Below, piece by piece: positions 1 through 6,201 of a stretch of 6,582 nucleotides of DNA. How positions within the stretch are numbered: position 1 is the stretch's first letter; each line of letters begins with the position of its first letter. The notes under the pieces were generated by a model. It had not been told where the DNA came from, ran no database searches, and worked only from the letters and a program-made list of their open reading frames with translations. Made by a program: the position numbers and the translations under genes. Origin of the DNA: Acidobacteriaceae bacterium (lineage in GTDB: Bacteria > Acidobacteriota > Terriglobia > Terriglobales > Acidobacteriaceae); the NCBI GenBank assembly GCA_030044455.1, contig JASHVU010000675.1, positions 1 to 6,582 of the forward strand, given 5' to 3'.

Positions 1-1407
1 AGCCTCTATCAGCAGGCAAGATTCCTTGAAGATCATCTGGAGTATGACTGTCTCGGCAATCACCTGCTCGCCAACGGGAAGGCGCTTCTCTTTGCCGGAT
101 TGTTTTTCAGTGGCGAAGTCGGAAGTCGATGGCATGAAAAGGGGCAACGAATTCTGTGGCATGGATTGCGTGAGCAGGTCCTCTATGATGGAGGCCACGA
201 AGAGCGCAGCCCAATGTACCACACCATTGTGTTGCAGGATTATCTCGAGGTGGTACTGGCTGAGCAATTGAACAAGCAAAGCGTTCCTGTCTGGGTGCAG
301 GAACGGCTGATTCAAATGGCAGACTTTCTTGATGGAATTCTGCATCCTGATGGAGAAATCCCTCTCTTCGGCGATTCTGCCTTCGGAATTGCACGACGTC
401 CCCGAGATGTTCTTGCCGCATGCGAACAATTGCTCGGTACACCGCGCAGATGGAGGAACGCAAAGCCGGACAGTTATTCTGCTCTTCTTGCTTGCCCTGA
501 GCAATCCAATTCAAGTCAGGCCGATCCGCCGCGTGTTACCTCCCACTCTTGGCCGGCTACCGGCTACGCCAAGCTTCAAGGCGCGCAACCAGGTGACCGG
601 TTGATTGTAGATACAAAACCGCTGGGGCCGTCACATCTACCGGCTCACGGTCACTGCAGTCTCTTCAGTTACGAGTTATCACTTGAAGGCAAGCGGATCA
701 TTGTGGATTCGGGGGTGGAGGAATATGAGGCGGGTCCCTGGAGAGATTTCTGGCGAAGCACTCGGGCCCATAACACCCTCACGGTCGACGGCGCCGAACA
801 GAATGAGGTGTGGGCGTCGTTTCGTGCCGGCCGCAGAGTCGCGTTGCAGCAATGTGCATTCGCTGAGAACGACTGCGGCGCTGTCTTTGTCGGCATGCAT
901 CGCGGCTTTGCAACTCAAGAATCCCGCACTCCGCACCGTAGAATTATTGCCGGCCTCAGCGAAGGCATCTGGCTTGTATTCGACCAGGTATTCGGCCATG
1001 GGAACCACCGCATCGACAACTATGTTCATTTTCACCCGCAGGCCTGGTGCAGCATCTCTGGCTACGGAGTAGAGTTCGGGCGCGATGAAACCCGCGCCCG
1101 CATTTACCCTATGAAGAACGCTCAAGCACCCCCGGTTGCGATGTCGTCGGTGAAAGGTTCAACAAATCCAATTCAGGGCTGGTATGCTCCTGAGTTTGGC
1201 AAGCGTGAACCGAACCACGTTCTCTGTCTGTCTGCCGAAGCAGAACTGCCTTGGCAGTCGGGTTATCTAATCGCTCCCGATGGATTCGATATCAGCGCCT
1301 GGAATATCGAATTCGAGGAAAGGCAAAATAAGGTCGTTACTGTCGCAATCTCGATCGAAGCGAAAACCGGCAAGATTGAAAAGCAATTTCGAGTTTCTCT
1401 GCTTTAG
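1..1407 (+). CDS. Heparinase II/III family polysaccharide lyase, 5'-truncated by the window edge
   Basis: The frame is open from base 1 to a TAG at 1405-1407, so 468 C-terminal residues are visible and the start lies upstream. The TTG at 100 is internal, because family-like sequence (LEYDCLGNHLLANGKALLFA) precedes it. Visible residues 1 to about 110 match the all-alpha N-terminal toroid, including ERSPMYH (68-74), which carries a conserved Tyr-His. From about residue 175 comes the beta-sandwich domain, with the PAHGHC motif (His216, His218), the VDSGVEEYEAGPWRDFWRST stretch (Tyr242) and RAHNTLTVDG (His257, Asn258). In related PL12/PL15/PL17/PL21 lyases, equivalent His, Tyr and Asn residues bind and beta-eliminate uronate-containing chains, usually in the periplasm. 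The signal peptide would lie outside the window. Neighbours make activated uronic acid and transfer sugars, so a role in editing or clearing a secreted exopolysaccharide is more likely than heparin use. The family call is firm; the substrate is unknown. Confidence 0.9.
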   Translation, partial: SLYQQARFLEDHLEYDCLGNHLLANGKALLFAGLFFSGEVGSRWHEKGQRILWHGLREQVLYDGGHEERSPMYHTIVLQDYLEVVLAEQLNKQSVPVWVQERLIQMADFLDGILHPDGEIPLFGDSAFGIARRPRDVLAACEQLLGTPRRWRNAKPDSYSALLACPEQSNSSQADPPRVTSHSWPATGYAKLQGAQPGDRLIVDTKPLGPSHLPAHGHCSLFSYELSLEGKRIIVDSGVEEYEAGPWRDFWRSTRAHNTLTVDGAEQNEVWASFRAGRRVALQQCAFAENDCGAVFVGMHRGFATQESRTPHRRIIAGLSEGIWLVFDQVFGHGNHRIDNYVHFHPQAWCSISGYGVEFGRDETRARIYPMKNAQAPPVAMSSVKGSTNPIQGWYAPEFGKREPNHVLCLSAEAELPWQSGYLIAPDGFDISAWNIEFEERQNKVVTVAISIEAKTGKIEKQFRVSLL

Positions 1408-1496
1408 CGAACTCCATTCTGCCGGCACCTGGCAAGTGCCTCGGAGATCGCTCTGAATTTGACGAAAAACTGGCAACAAGAAAGCCTTGAGGGAAT

Positions 1497-2759
1497 ATGA
1501 AGATCGCCGTTTTTGGCATGGGATATGTCGGTACAACAGCCGCAGGCTGTCTGGCGCATGTCGGCCACGAGGTCCTGGGTGTCGATACCAGCGAAGAGAA
1601 GGTTGGCAAAATCGCTTCCGGAGAATCACCGATTGCAGAACCGGGCCTGGGAGATTTGGTTCGCTCCGCTGTCGACAATAAGCGACTCCGCGCCACAATC
1701 AACATTGCCGCCTCGGAGCTGGATTCCACTTCCGTCGCGATTGTCTGTGTGGGAACTCCGAGCGCACCTGACGGCTCCCATAACATGGGGTTTATTGCCG
1801 AGGTGTCGCGTCAGATAGCATCTCTGATCAATCCCAGCCGGAAGGACCGTTTGACCGTGGTTTACCGTTCCACGTTCCGTCCGGGGACGATGGACGAACT
1901 CGTGCTGCCCATCTTTAAACAATCCGTTGGCGACGCGCCAGAAGCATTTGAACTCGTTTATAACCCCGAATTCCTGCGAGAATCTGTTGCGATTGATGAC
2001 TACTTCAATCCGCCCAAGATTGTCATCGGCACCCGCGACGGAACACACTGCGAAAATCTCGATCGTCTTTATGCAAACATCAAGGCTCCGGTCTTCTACA
2101 CCAGGTTTCGCGAAGCCGAGATGACTAAGTTTGTCGATAACACCTTCCACGCAGTCAAAATTGCATTCGCCAACGAGATCGGACGCGTGTGCCGGCAGTT
2201 AGACATCGATACCAGTAAGGTGCATGAAATATTCGTCTCCGACACCAAGCTCAATATTTCGCCGCAGTATCTTCGCCCCGGAGGCGCCTTCGGAGGCTCC
2301 TGCCTTCCCAAAGACGTTCGCGCCTTGCAGCAGATTTCCTCCGATGTTGGGGCCCATACCCATCTGATTGACTCGCTTTTGCGCACCAATGAAGCCCACA
2401 AACATTTCCTCTTCGATATGTGCGTACGAGATCTCAACGCCGGCGCAAAAGTACTCATGACTGGTCTCGCCTTCAAAGCCAATTCCGACGATTTGCGTGA
2501 AAGTCCGAATATCGATCTTGCCCGCAAGTTGCTGCAAAATGGATTTGAGCTCTCTATCTTCGATCCGCATGTGGAACCGGCCAGGCTGCTCGGCCAAAAC
2601 CTTGGCTATGCCTATGCCAACCTGCCCTCGATCAGCAAGCTCCTCATCTCTCGCGAACAAATGGAGTCTTCCTGCTACGATCTTGTTATCGACACGCGCA
2701 AGTGGGCCGGGCAATATTCAATTAACACAAAGCGCATTCTCGATCTGAGCCGTCTCTAA
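1497..2759 (+). CDS. Nucleotide-sugar 6-dehydrogenase, AlgD-like (UDP-glucose/GDP-mannose dehydrogenase family)
   Basis: This 420-residue protein should oxidise the C6 hydroxyl of a nucleotide hexose to the uronate with two NAD+, in the cytosol. The Rossmann motif GMGYVG is at 7-12, followed by HEVLGVD with the acidic residue that selects NAD. ICVGTPS-like sequence (VCVGTPSA, 83-90), NPEFLRES (156-163, Glu158), EMTKFVDN (Lys211, Asn215) and FGGSCLPKDVRAL (catalytic Cys269) are all present. A C-terminal nucleotide-binding domain follows (FKANSDDLRESPNIDLA, then FDPHVE). From memory, AGCL..HEVLGVD, SPIAEPGL, RSTFRPGT and the late KLLIS segment resemble Pseudomonas AlgD (GDP-mannose to GDP-mannuronate; catalytic Cys268, about 436 aa) more than typical UDP-glucose dehydrogenases. 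The true sugar cannot be settled by eye. The ATG is preceded by GAGGG at 1489-1493, with a short 3-nt spacer. It lies 89 bp after the lyase gene on the same strand and probably shares its transcript. Confidence 0.93.
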   Translation: MKIAVFGMGYVGTTAAGCLAHVGHEVLGVDTSEEKVGKIASGESPIAEPGLGDLVRSAVDNKRLRATINIAASELDSTSVAIVCVGTPSAPDGSHNMGFIAEVSRQIASLINPSRKDRLTVVYRSTFRPGTMDELVLPIFKQSVGDAPEAFELVYNPEFLRESVAIDDYFNPPKIVIGTRDGTHCENLDRLYANIKAPVFYTRFREAEMTKFVDNTFHAVKIAFANEIGRVCRQLDIDTSKVHEIFVSDTKLNISPQYLRPGGAFGGSCLPKDVRALQQISSDVGAHTHLIDSLLRTNEAHKHFLFDMCVRDLNAGAKVLMTGLAFKANSDDLRESPNIDLARKLLQNGFELSIFDPHVEPARLLGQNLGYAYANLPSISKLLISREQMESSCYDLVIDTRKWAGQYSINTKRILDLSRL

Positions 2760-2765
2760 GGAAGT

Positions 2766-2846
2766 ATGATCTCGCTTATTTTCCCTATTGCAGATTCCGA
2801 ACGCACGGTCGTGTCGCAATTGAAGTTACCGGCAGACACTTACTGA
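2766..2846 (+). other. Possible 26-residue ORF between the dehydrogenase and glycosyltransferase genes
   Basis: An ATG six bases after the dehydrogenase stop opens a 26-codon frame (begins MISLIFPIAD, ends LPADTY) closed by TGA at 2844-2846. An AAGGA at 2758-2762 overlaps the dehydrogenase stop and is 3 nt from this ATG, which is tight but usable. I recognise no family. It may be a chance ORF, a small coupling peptide, or the remnant of a lost gene in the 117-bp gap. Confidence 0.15.
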
Positions 2847-2876
2847 AACTCGATACCCAACAGGGGCTGGACCAGC

Positions 2877-4199
2877 ATGTTCCCAAAGGTGATGGAAGTC
2901 GCATCAGCTGAGCGCCCTTTGCGCATCGCGCTTGTCTACGGACGCATCCCATTGCCCATGCGGCGTGCCGACCAGATGACAGTCGCACACCTGCTGGCTT
3001 TCCTCAAAGCCCGCGGTCATATTGTCGATCTGTTTTGCATCAAGACTGGCGCTGCCTCTACTGCCGAGGATGAAGAATGGCTTAGGCAGACCTGCCGCAC
3101 GGTGCACTTTTACAAGCACGACTGGCGCGCTTACCTGCGCGCGCCGCTGCTCGCATTGTTCCGGGCCCTCCCCTTGCAGGTTGGTTACTTTTCACACCCG
3201 CAACAACGGAAGGAAATCCACAACGAAGTGAAGGCGGGTAAGTACGACATCGTCTACACCTACTATCTACGTAGCGCTGAGGTGGTTCGAGGCGTCGGCA
3301 GGAGTCCCAATTCGTCGCACGATGGAAAAACTCCGGCCACGTTTCTGGCATTACAGCTCTCGCAAGCCCTGAACGCCCGGCGCATTGCCGAGAACGCGCC
3401 GAATCTCTGGTTTAAGTGGCTTTATCAGGTCGAATGCCGCCTCGTCGCCAGATATGAAGCCACCATATGGCAGCATTTCACGCGCACCTTCCTGATCGGC
3501 AAAGCTGATGTGGAGGAAATCCAGAAGAACTGCATCAGGCGGAACAAGCCCCTCATCAATAACTTCGTCTTCTGCGCCCATGGCACGGATGTGAATCGCT
3601 TTGCTCCTCGCAACGACATTCCCGTCCGGCTGCACCATCTGGTCTTCTCTGGGGTGATGAGAACACCAACGAACGTGCAAGCAGTGCAGTGGTTTGCCTT
3701 TAATGTTTGGCCAAGAGTGCGCGCCGCGGTTCCTGATGCCACGTGGTCGATTGTGGGCCGCGAGCCAGCTCCCGAAGTTAAAAGGCTCGCCAAGCTGGTC
3801 GGAGTCGAGGTCACGGGGACCGTCAACGATCCGTCTGCCTGTATCGCCGAAGCCGAGGTCTGCATCAACCCGATGCAGGCAGGAGGCGGAATGCAAAACA
3901 AATTGATCGAGTATCTGGCCTCTGCCAAGCCCACCGTCGCTACCTCCCTTGCCAACGAGGGGCTTGGCGCGACCTCGGGAAAGCACCTTCTGATTGCCGA
4001 TCAACCCGATCATTTCGCCAATGCCATCGTCGAACTTTTTAAGGACCCAGCCCGTGGAAAGAAATTGGGCGCTGCAGGACGCGAGTTTGTTCTCTCCCAT
4101 TGGACCTGGGAGGCCCATTTCCTCAAACTTGAGGAAGCGTTCTATGATGCCCTGCAAAAGGAAGAACTGCCACTGCCTGAGGTTTCGTCCATAGCATAG
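2877..4199 (+). CDS. GT4-family glycosyltransferase, EpsH/PEP-CTERM-associated sugar transferase type
   Basis: This 440-residue retaining glycosyltransferase has a GT-B fold and should move a sugar from a nucleotide donor to a polysaccharide or lipid-linked acceptor at the cytoplasmic face of the membrane. The N-terminal acceptor domain starts at about residue 15 (RIALVYGRIPLP, then HLLAFLKARGHIVDLF). The C-terminal donor domain shows HGTDVNRFAP (235-244), FSGVM (257-261), PTNVQAVQWF, WSIVGREPAPEVKRLA (about 290-305), VTGTV (312-316) and GGGMQNKLIEYLASAKPTVA (336-355), where Glu345 is the usual nucleotide-contacting acid of GT4. The order and spacing match the sugar transferases linked to EpsH/exosortase systems. 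There is no signal peptide or clear membrane span. ATG 2877 has AGGGG at 2862-2866, 10 nt away; the alternative ATG at 2892 has only a too-close AAAGGTG. The protein closes the visible exopolysaccharide gene run. Donor and linkage are unknown. Confidence 0.88.
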   Translation: MFPKVMEVASAERPLRIALVYGRIPLPMRRADQMTVAHLLAFLKARGHIVDLFCIKTGAASTAEDEEWLRQTCRTVHFYKHDWRAYLRAPLLALFRALPLQVGYFSHPQQRKEIHNEVKAGKYDIVYTYYLRSAEVVRGVGRSPNSSHDGKTPATFLALQLSQALNARRIAENAPNLWFKWLYQVECRLVARYEATIWQHFTRTFLIGKADVEEIQKNCIRRNKPLINNFVFCAHGTDVNRFAPRNDIPVRLHHLVFSGVMRTPTNVQAVQWFAFNVWPRVRAAVPDATWSIVGREPAPEVKRLAKLVGVEVTGTVNDPSACIAEAEVCINPMQAGGGMQNKLIEYLASAKPTVATSLANEGLGATSGKHLLIADQPDHFANAIVELFKDPARGKKLGAAGREFVLSHWTWEAHFLKLEEAFYDALQKEELPLPEVSSIA

Positions 4200-4222
4200 C
4201 GGAGCGCGCCATTTGCTCCGCT
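4198..4222 (+). terminator. Hairpin at the end of the glycosyltransferase gene, possible terminator
   Basis: AGCGGAGC (4198-4205) pairs perfectly with GCTCCGCT (4215-4222) around a 9-nt loop. The left arm starts on the last two bases of the TAG stop. No T-run follows (GCGGCCTC), so it is not a canonical intrinsic terminator. It could be a pause or RNA-stabilising 3' hairpin ending the exopolysaccharide transcript. Confidence 0.4.
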
Positions 4223-4516
4223 GCGGCCTCAATGGCTCCCAACTGTCCACTCAATCGCTAAATCCGCAAGATCTTGAACTCCCATTGCAGTGTGAAACAG
4301 AGCGCGGAGCGGCTACCGCAAAACCAGGGCTGTTGTATCCCGAAGGCACCATCATCAAGTCAGCGAGACCCCAAGGAGCGCTGACCTTGTACTGAAACCG
4401 CCGTGGTATACCAACTCTGCTTTTGCAGTAGCGCGGCCGCGCCCAGCGGATATGCGCAGTTAAATCAGCCAGGTTGTGCAGTTTTTTCAGATTCTGCGTT
4501 TCGGTCGCGCCTTAAT

Positions 4517-4535
4517 CCCTACTATTTTGGTAGGG
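4517..4535. promoter_or_regulatory. 19-bp dyad, candidate Rrf2-family (CymR/IscR-like) operator
   Basis: CCCTACTATTTTGGTAGGG is an inverted repeat with 6-bp perfect arms (4517-4522 and 4530-4535) and an AT-rich centre that adds one more matching pair (A4524-T4528). It ends 5 bp before the TATAAT box and covers the place where a -35 element should be. The AT-rich core between CC-TAC and GTA-GG arms is, from memory, the general look of Rrf2-family binding sites that control sulfur or Fe-S genes. The downstream TSUP permease is compatible with that. The identity of the regulator is inference; no regulator gene is in the window. Confidence 0.45.
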
Positions 4536-4546
4536 TAAGTTATAAT
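4518..4546 (+). promoter_or_regulatory. Promoter of the TSUP-GNAT unit
   Basis: TATAAT at 4541-4546 is a perfect sigma-70 -10 box. At a 17-bp spacing the -35 hexamer would be CCTACT (4518-4523), a poor match to TTGACA and part of the dyad. A weak -35 under an inverted repeat fits a promoter governed by a bound regulator. The expected start is near 4553, giving an RNA leader of about 90 nt that contains a small TTCCC-AACC-GGGAA hairpin (4573-4586). Confidence 0.6.
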
Positions 4547-4641
4547 GGAATAGTGAAGCAGATCCGTCGATTTTCCCAACCGGGAAGCGACCAGCGCGAG
4601 ATCAATCGCAACTACGGCGGAAACACGCTGCGAGGGACTGG

Positions 4642-5394
4642 ATGGAAATCGTTGCAGGTTTTCTGATTGCGGTGTGCATCGCACTCACTGGCGTCGGGGC
4701 CGGCACCATCACTGCGCCAATTCTGATCCTGTTTCTGCATGTTCCTGCAGGTGTCGCAGTCGGAACCGCTCTGGCCTACGCTGCCATCGTTAAGCTCATC
4801 GTCGCGCCGACGCAGATGGTGCGCAAACTGGTAAACTACCGCGTCCTTGGCTACATGCTGCTGGGCGGCCTTCCGGGTGTAATCCTGGGGGCGCTGGCCT
4901 TCAGAAAGGTGGCACACCAGGGGAACTGGTCGCCCGTCTATTGGGTCTTGGGCGGCATCATCGTCTTCTCCTCCGGTTGGCACATCTATCGCTACTTCTT
5001 TCCCACCAAGTCCGACCGTGTTCTGGCGGACCGGGCTCCATGGATCGCCTGGCTCATGTTGCCCGTGGGTGCCGAAGTCGGGTTTTCATCCTCCGGGGCC
5101 GGCGCTCTTGGAACCGTCATCCTGCTCAGTCTGACCACCCTGCCCGCCAGCATCGTTGTTGGCACCGACCTGGTTTTCGGGTTCGCCGTTGCCGTCGTCG
5201 GCGGCGGAATCCACTTCCTTGACGGAACCGGTGACCCAGCCCTGTTGTTGAAATTGGTGATTGGCGGCGTTCTCGGCGCCATTGTCGGCGTCAGCATTTC
5301 CCCGCGTATCCCGCAAAAGCAGCTTAAGCTGGCCCTGTCGGTCTGGCTGCTTTTTTTGGGAATCGAGTTCTGCTTTAAGGCGGCGAGGCTCTAG
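4642..5394 (+). CDS. TSUP family permease (TauE/SafE-type, putative sulfur-compound or anion transporter)
   Basis: This 250-residue, very hydrophobic inner-membrane protein has the two-fold repeat of the TSUP (TauE/SafE, formerly DUF81) family. The first repeat carries LTGVGAGTITAPILILF (15-31) and the second GFSSSGAGALGTVILLSL (147-164), both Gly-rich re-entrant-like signatures. I estimate seven or eight membrane spans, with a short polar linker around 116-131 (RYFFPTKSDRVLADRA). Length is normal for the family. The ATG has a good GAGGG site at 4632-4636, 5 nt upstream. Family members export or import sulfite, sulfoacetate, taurine-derived sulfonates, thiosulfate or other organic anions; the substrate cannot be read here. 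The gene lies behind a dyad-covered promoter that resembles sulfur-responsive control and is followed 13 bp later by an acetyltransferase gene. It is unrelated in function to the exopolysaccharide genes upstream as far as I can see. Confidence 0.9.
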   Translation: MEIVAGFLIAVCIALTGVGAGTITAPILILFLHVPAGVAVGTALAYAAIVKLIVAPTQMVRKLVNYRVLGYMLLGGLPGVILGALAFRKVAHQGNWSPVYWVLGGIIVFSSGWHIYRYFFPTKSDRVLADRAPWIAWLMLPVGAEVGFSSSGAGALGTVILLSLTTLPASIVVGTDLVFGFAVAVVGGGIHFLDGTGDPALLLKLVIGGVLGAIVGVSISPRIPQKQLKLALSVWLLFLGIEFCFKAARL

Positions 5395-5407
5395 CATTGT
5401 TTTAAAC

Positions 5408-5890
5408 ATGCCCAACATCGCCGTTCGGCCCGCGCTGCCGCAGGATGAAGTCTTTCTTTACGAGCTCTATCGGATCATTCGTGGTCCCGAATTCGCATTC
5501 GCTCCCATTTCCGCCGACCAGAGGGAGCACCTCATTCGCCTGCAGTTTCGTGCGCAAATGGCGTCGTATGCGCAAAACTATCCCAACTCCTGCTATCACA
5601 TCGTGTTGCTCGACTCGAAACCCATTGGCCGGCTGTGGGTCGCCCAACAGGGCCGCGAATTCCATCTCGTTGACATTGCCGTGCATCCCAGCGTGCAAAG
5701 CAAAGGCATAGGCACCGCGATTATCCAGCGCCTGCAGCAGGACGCCGCCAAGGCCGGGCTGCCCATCCGCAGTTGCGTCTTTCGCTCGAACACCGGCTCA
5801 CTCCGCTTCCACCAGCGCCTCGGTTTCAATATCGAACGGAGTGACGAGGTCAATTACTACATGAAGTGGAGGTCCCCGCCGATTTTATAG
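5408..5890 (+). CDS. GNAT family N-acetyltransferase
   Basis: This 160-residue protein should transfer acetyl from acetyl-CoA to an amine on an unknown small molecule or peptide in the cytosol. It begins with the usual IAVRPALPQDEVFLYELY (4-21). The core beta strand HLVDIAVHPSVQSKGIGTAI (86-105) contains the pyrophosphate-binding Q-x-x-G-x-G/A loop (Gln97, Gly100, Gly102). VFRSNTGSLRFHQRLGF (124-140) supplies the motif B Asn and the C-terminal helix, and NYYMKW ends the fold. A longer open frame from 5261 overlaps the permease in another frame and is not family-like, so ATG 5408 is the start. No clear Shine-Dalgarno precedes it (CATTGTTTTAAAC), so translation may be coupled to the permease 13 bp upstream. 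Co-transcription with the permease is likely. Confidence 0.88.
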   Translation: MPNIAVRPALPQDEVFLYELYRIIRGPEFAFAPISADQREHLIRLQFRAQMASYAQNYPNSCYHIVLLDSKPIGRLWVAQQGREFHLVDIAVHPSVQSKGIGTAIIQRLQQDAAKAGLPIRSCVFRSNTGSLRFHQRLGFNIERSDEVNYYMKWRSPPIL

Positions 5891-5986
5891 GCTGCCGACT
5901 CGAAGACACTCACAAAACGGAATTCTCATTCTGAGCAAAGATCCGCGCTTGTTTCGTTCCAATCGTAGTCGAAGACCTCGGAGTGC

Positions 5987-6012
5987 CCCAGGTCTCGATT
6001 TTGAGACCTGGG
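5987..6012. repeat. REP-like perfect hairpin, 10-bp stem
   Basis: CCCAGGTCTC (5987-5996) and GAGACCTGGG (6003-6012) are perfect reverse complements around the loop GATTTT. A second CCCA at 6017-6020 could pair alternatively with the TGGG of the right arm, so the element reads CCCA..TGGG-ATAG-CCCA. There is no T-run on either strand, so a REP-type dispersed element or an RNA 3'-end stabiliser is as likely as a terminator. Only one copy is in the window, so its repeat nature is untested. Confidence 0.5.
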
Positions 6013-6095
6013 ATAGCCCATTCTGTGTGACTTCGGCTCTACAACTGAAACATCGCAGCGCACTGAATCTGCCTTGACGTGGTCGTCGATGCAGT

Positions 6096-6117
6096 AACAA
6101 CACCGGCCGGTGTTGTT
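6096..6117. terminator. Perfect 22-bp palindrome, possible bidirectional terminator
   Basis: The half-site AACAACACCGG (6096-6106) is followed directly by its exact reverse complement (6107-6117). As RNA from either strand it folds to a 9-bp stem with a GGCC loop. The stem has A-rich and U-rich outer ends (TTGTT), a weak version of an intrinsic terminator. Its position between convergent genes favours bidirectional termination, although a protein-binding palindrome is also possible. Confidence 0.5.
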
Positions 6118-6201
6118 CCGTCTCCCTCAGCCCTCCTCAGGCTAGGTCTTTCCTATGGACACTCATACCGGAGCCGTCCCGGAGTGCAACGATCTCGCCG
6201 G

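Larger units (their letters stand above)
4200..4641. other. Gene-poor intergenic region between exopolysaccharide genes and the TSUP unit
   Basis: This 442-bp stretch holds the 3' hairpin at its start and a promoter with an overlapping dyad near 4517-4546. The last 90 bp or so are the presumed leader of the TSUP gene. Between about 4223 and 4510 I see nothing I can support. Two short open frames there (60 and 87 codons) begin at a TTG and an ATG respectively, lack convincing ribosome sites and have no recognisable motifs. A TGGTATACCA palindrome (4404-4413) and a CTGC-TTTT-GCAG mini-hairpin (4417-4428) are too short to interpret. Confidence 0.6.
5891..6201. other. Convergent intergenic region with two strong inverted repeats
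   Basis: This 311-bp stretch lies between the 3' ends of the GNAT gene (+) and the porin gene (-). It contains a REP-like hairpin (5987-6012) and a 22-bp palindrome (6096-6117), given separately. I find no coding signal in the rest. A 72-codon frame on the - strand across 5885-6103 runs through the hairpin and has no family-like sequence. Confidence 0.6.

Noticed and set aside
100..102. TTG as start of the heparinase gene
   Set aside because: The same frame is open to base 1 and encodes recognisable N-terminal-domain sequence before the TTG, so the gene is truncated by the window.
26..271. 81-codon + strand frame
   Set aside because: It lies in another frame inside the heparinase gene, whose own frame carries clear family motifs from base 1.
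1424..1440. GGCAC-N7-GTGCC as a terminator after the heparinase gene
   Set aside because: Only a 5-bp stem with no T-run, and the next gene is probably on the same transcript.
1459..1487. TTGACG as a -35 box before the dehydrogenase gene
   Set aside because: No acceptable -10 sequence occurs 16-18 bp downstream (AAGCCT at 17 bp).
3351..4250. 299-codon - strand frame antisense to the glycosyltransferase
   Set aside because: It is long but its translation matches no family pattern, and the opposite strand has unmistakable GT4 motifs. High-GC antisense shadow.
4404..4413. TGGTATACCA palindrome as an operator
   Set aside because: Ten bases of symmetry with no nearby promoter or repeat is expected by chance at this scale.
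4213..4666. Two short + strand frames (60 and 87 codons) in the intergenic region
   Set aside because: They have no convincing ribosome sites or family-like sequence, and the second runs through the promoter and into the permease start.
5261..5407. N-terminal extension of the acetyltransferase to 209 residues
   Set aside because: The extra 49 codons overlap the permease in another frame and are Ser/Arg-rich shadow sequence; the GNAT fold begins right after ATG 5408.
5885..6103. 72-codon - strand frame in the convergent gap
   Set aside because: It is Arg/Leu-rich, crosses the hairpin and has no recognisable motif.
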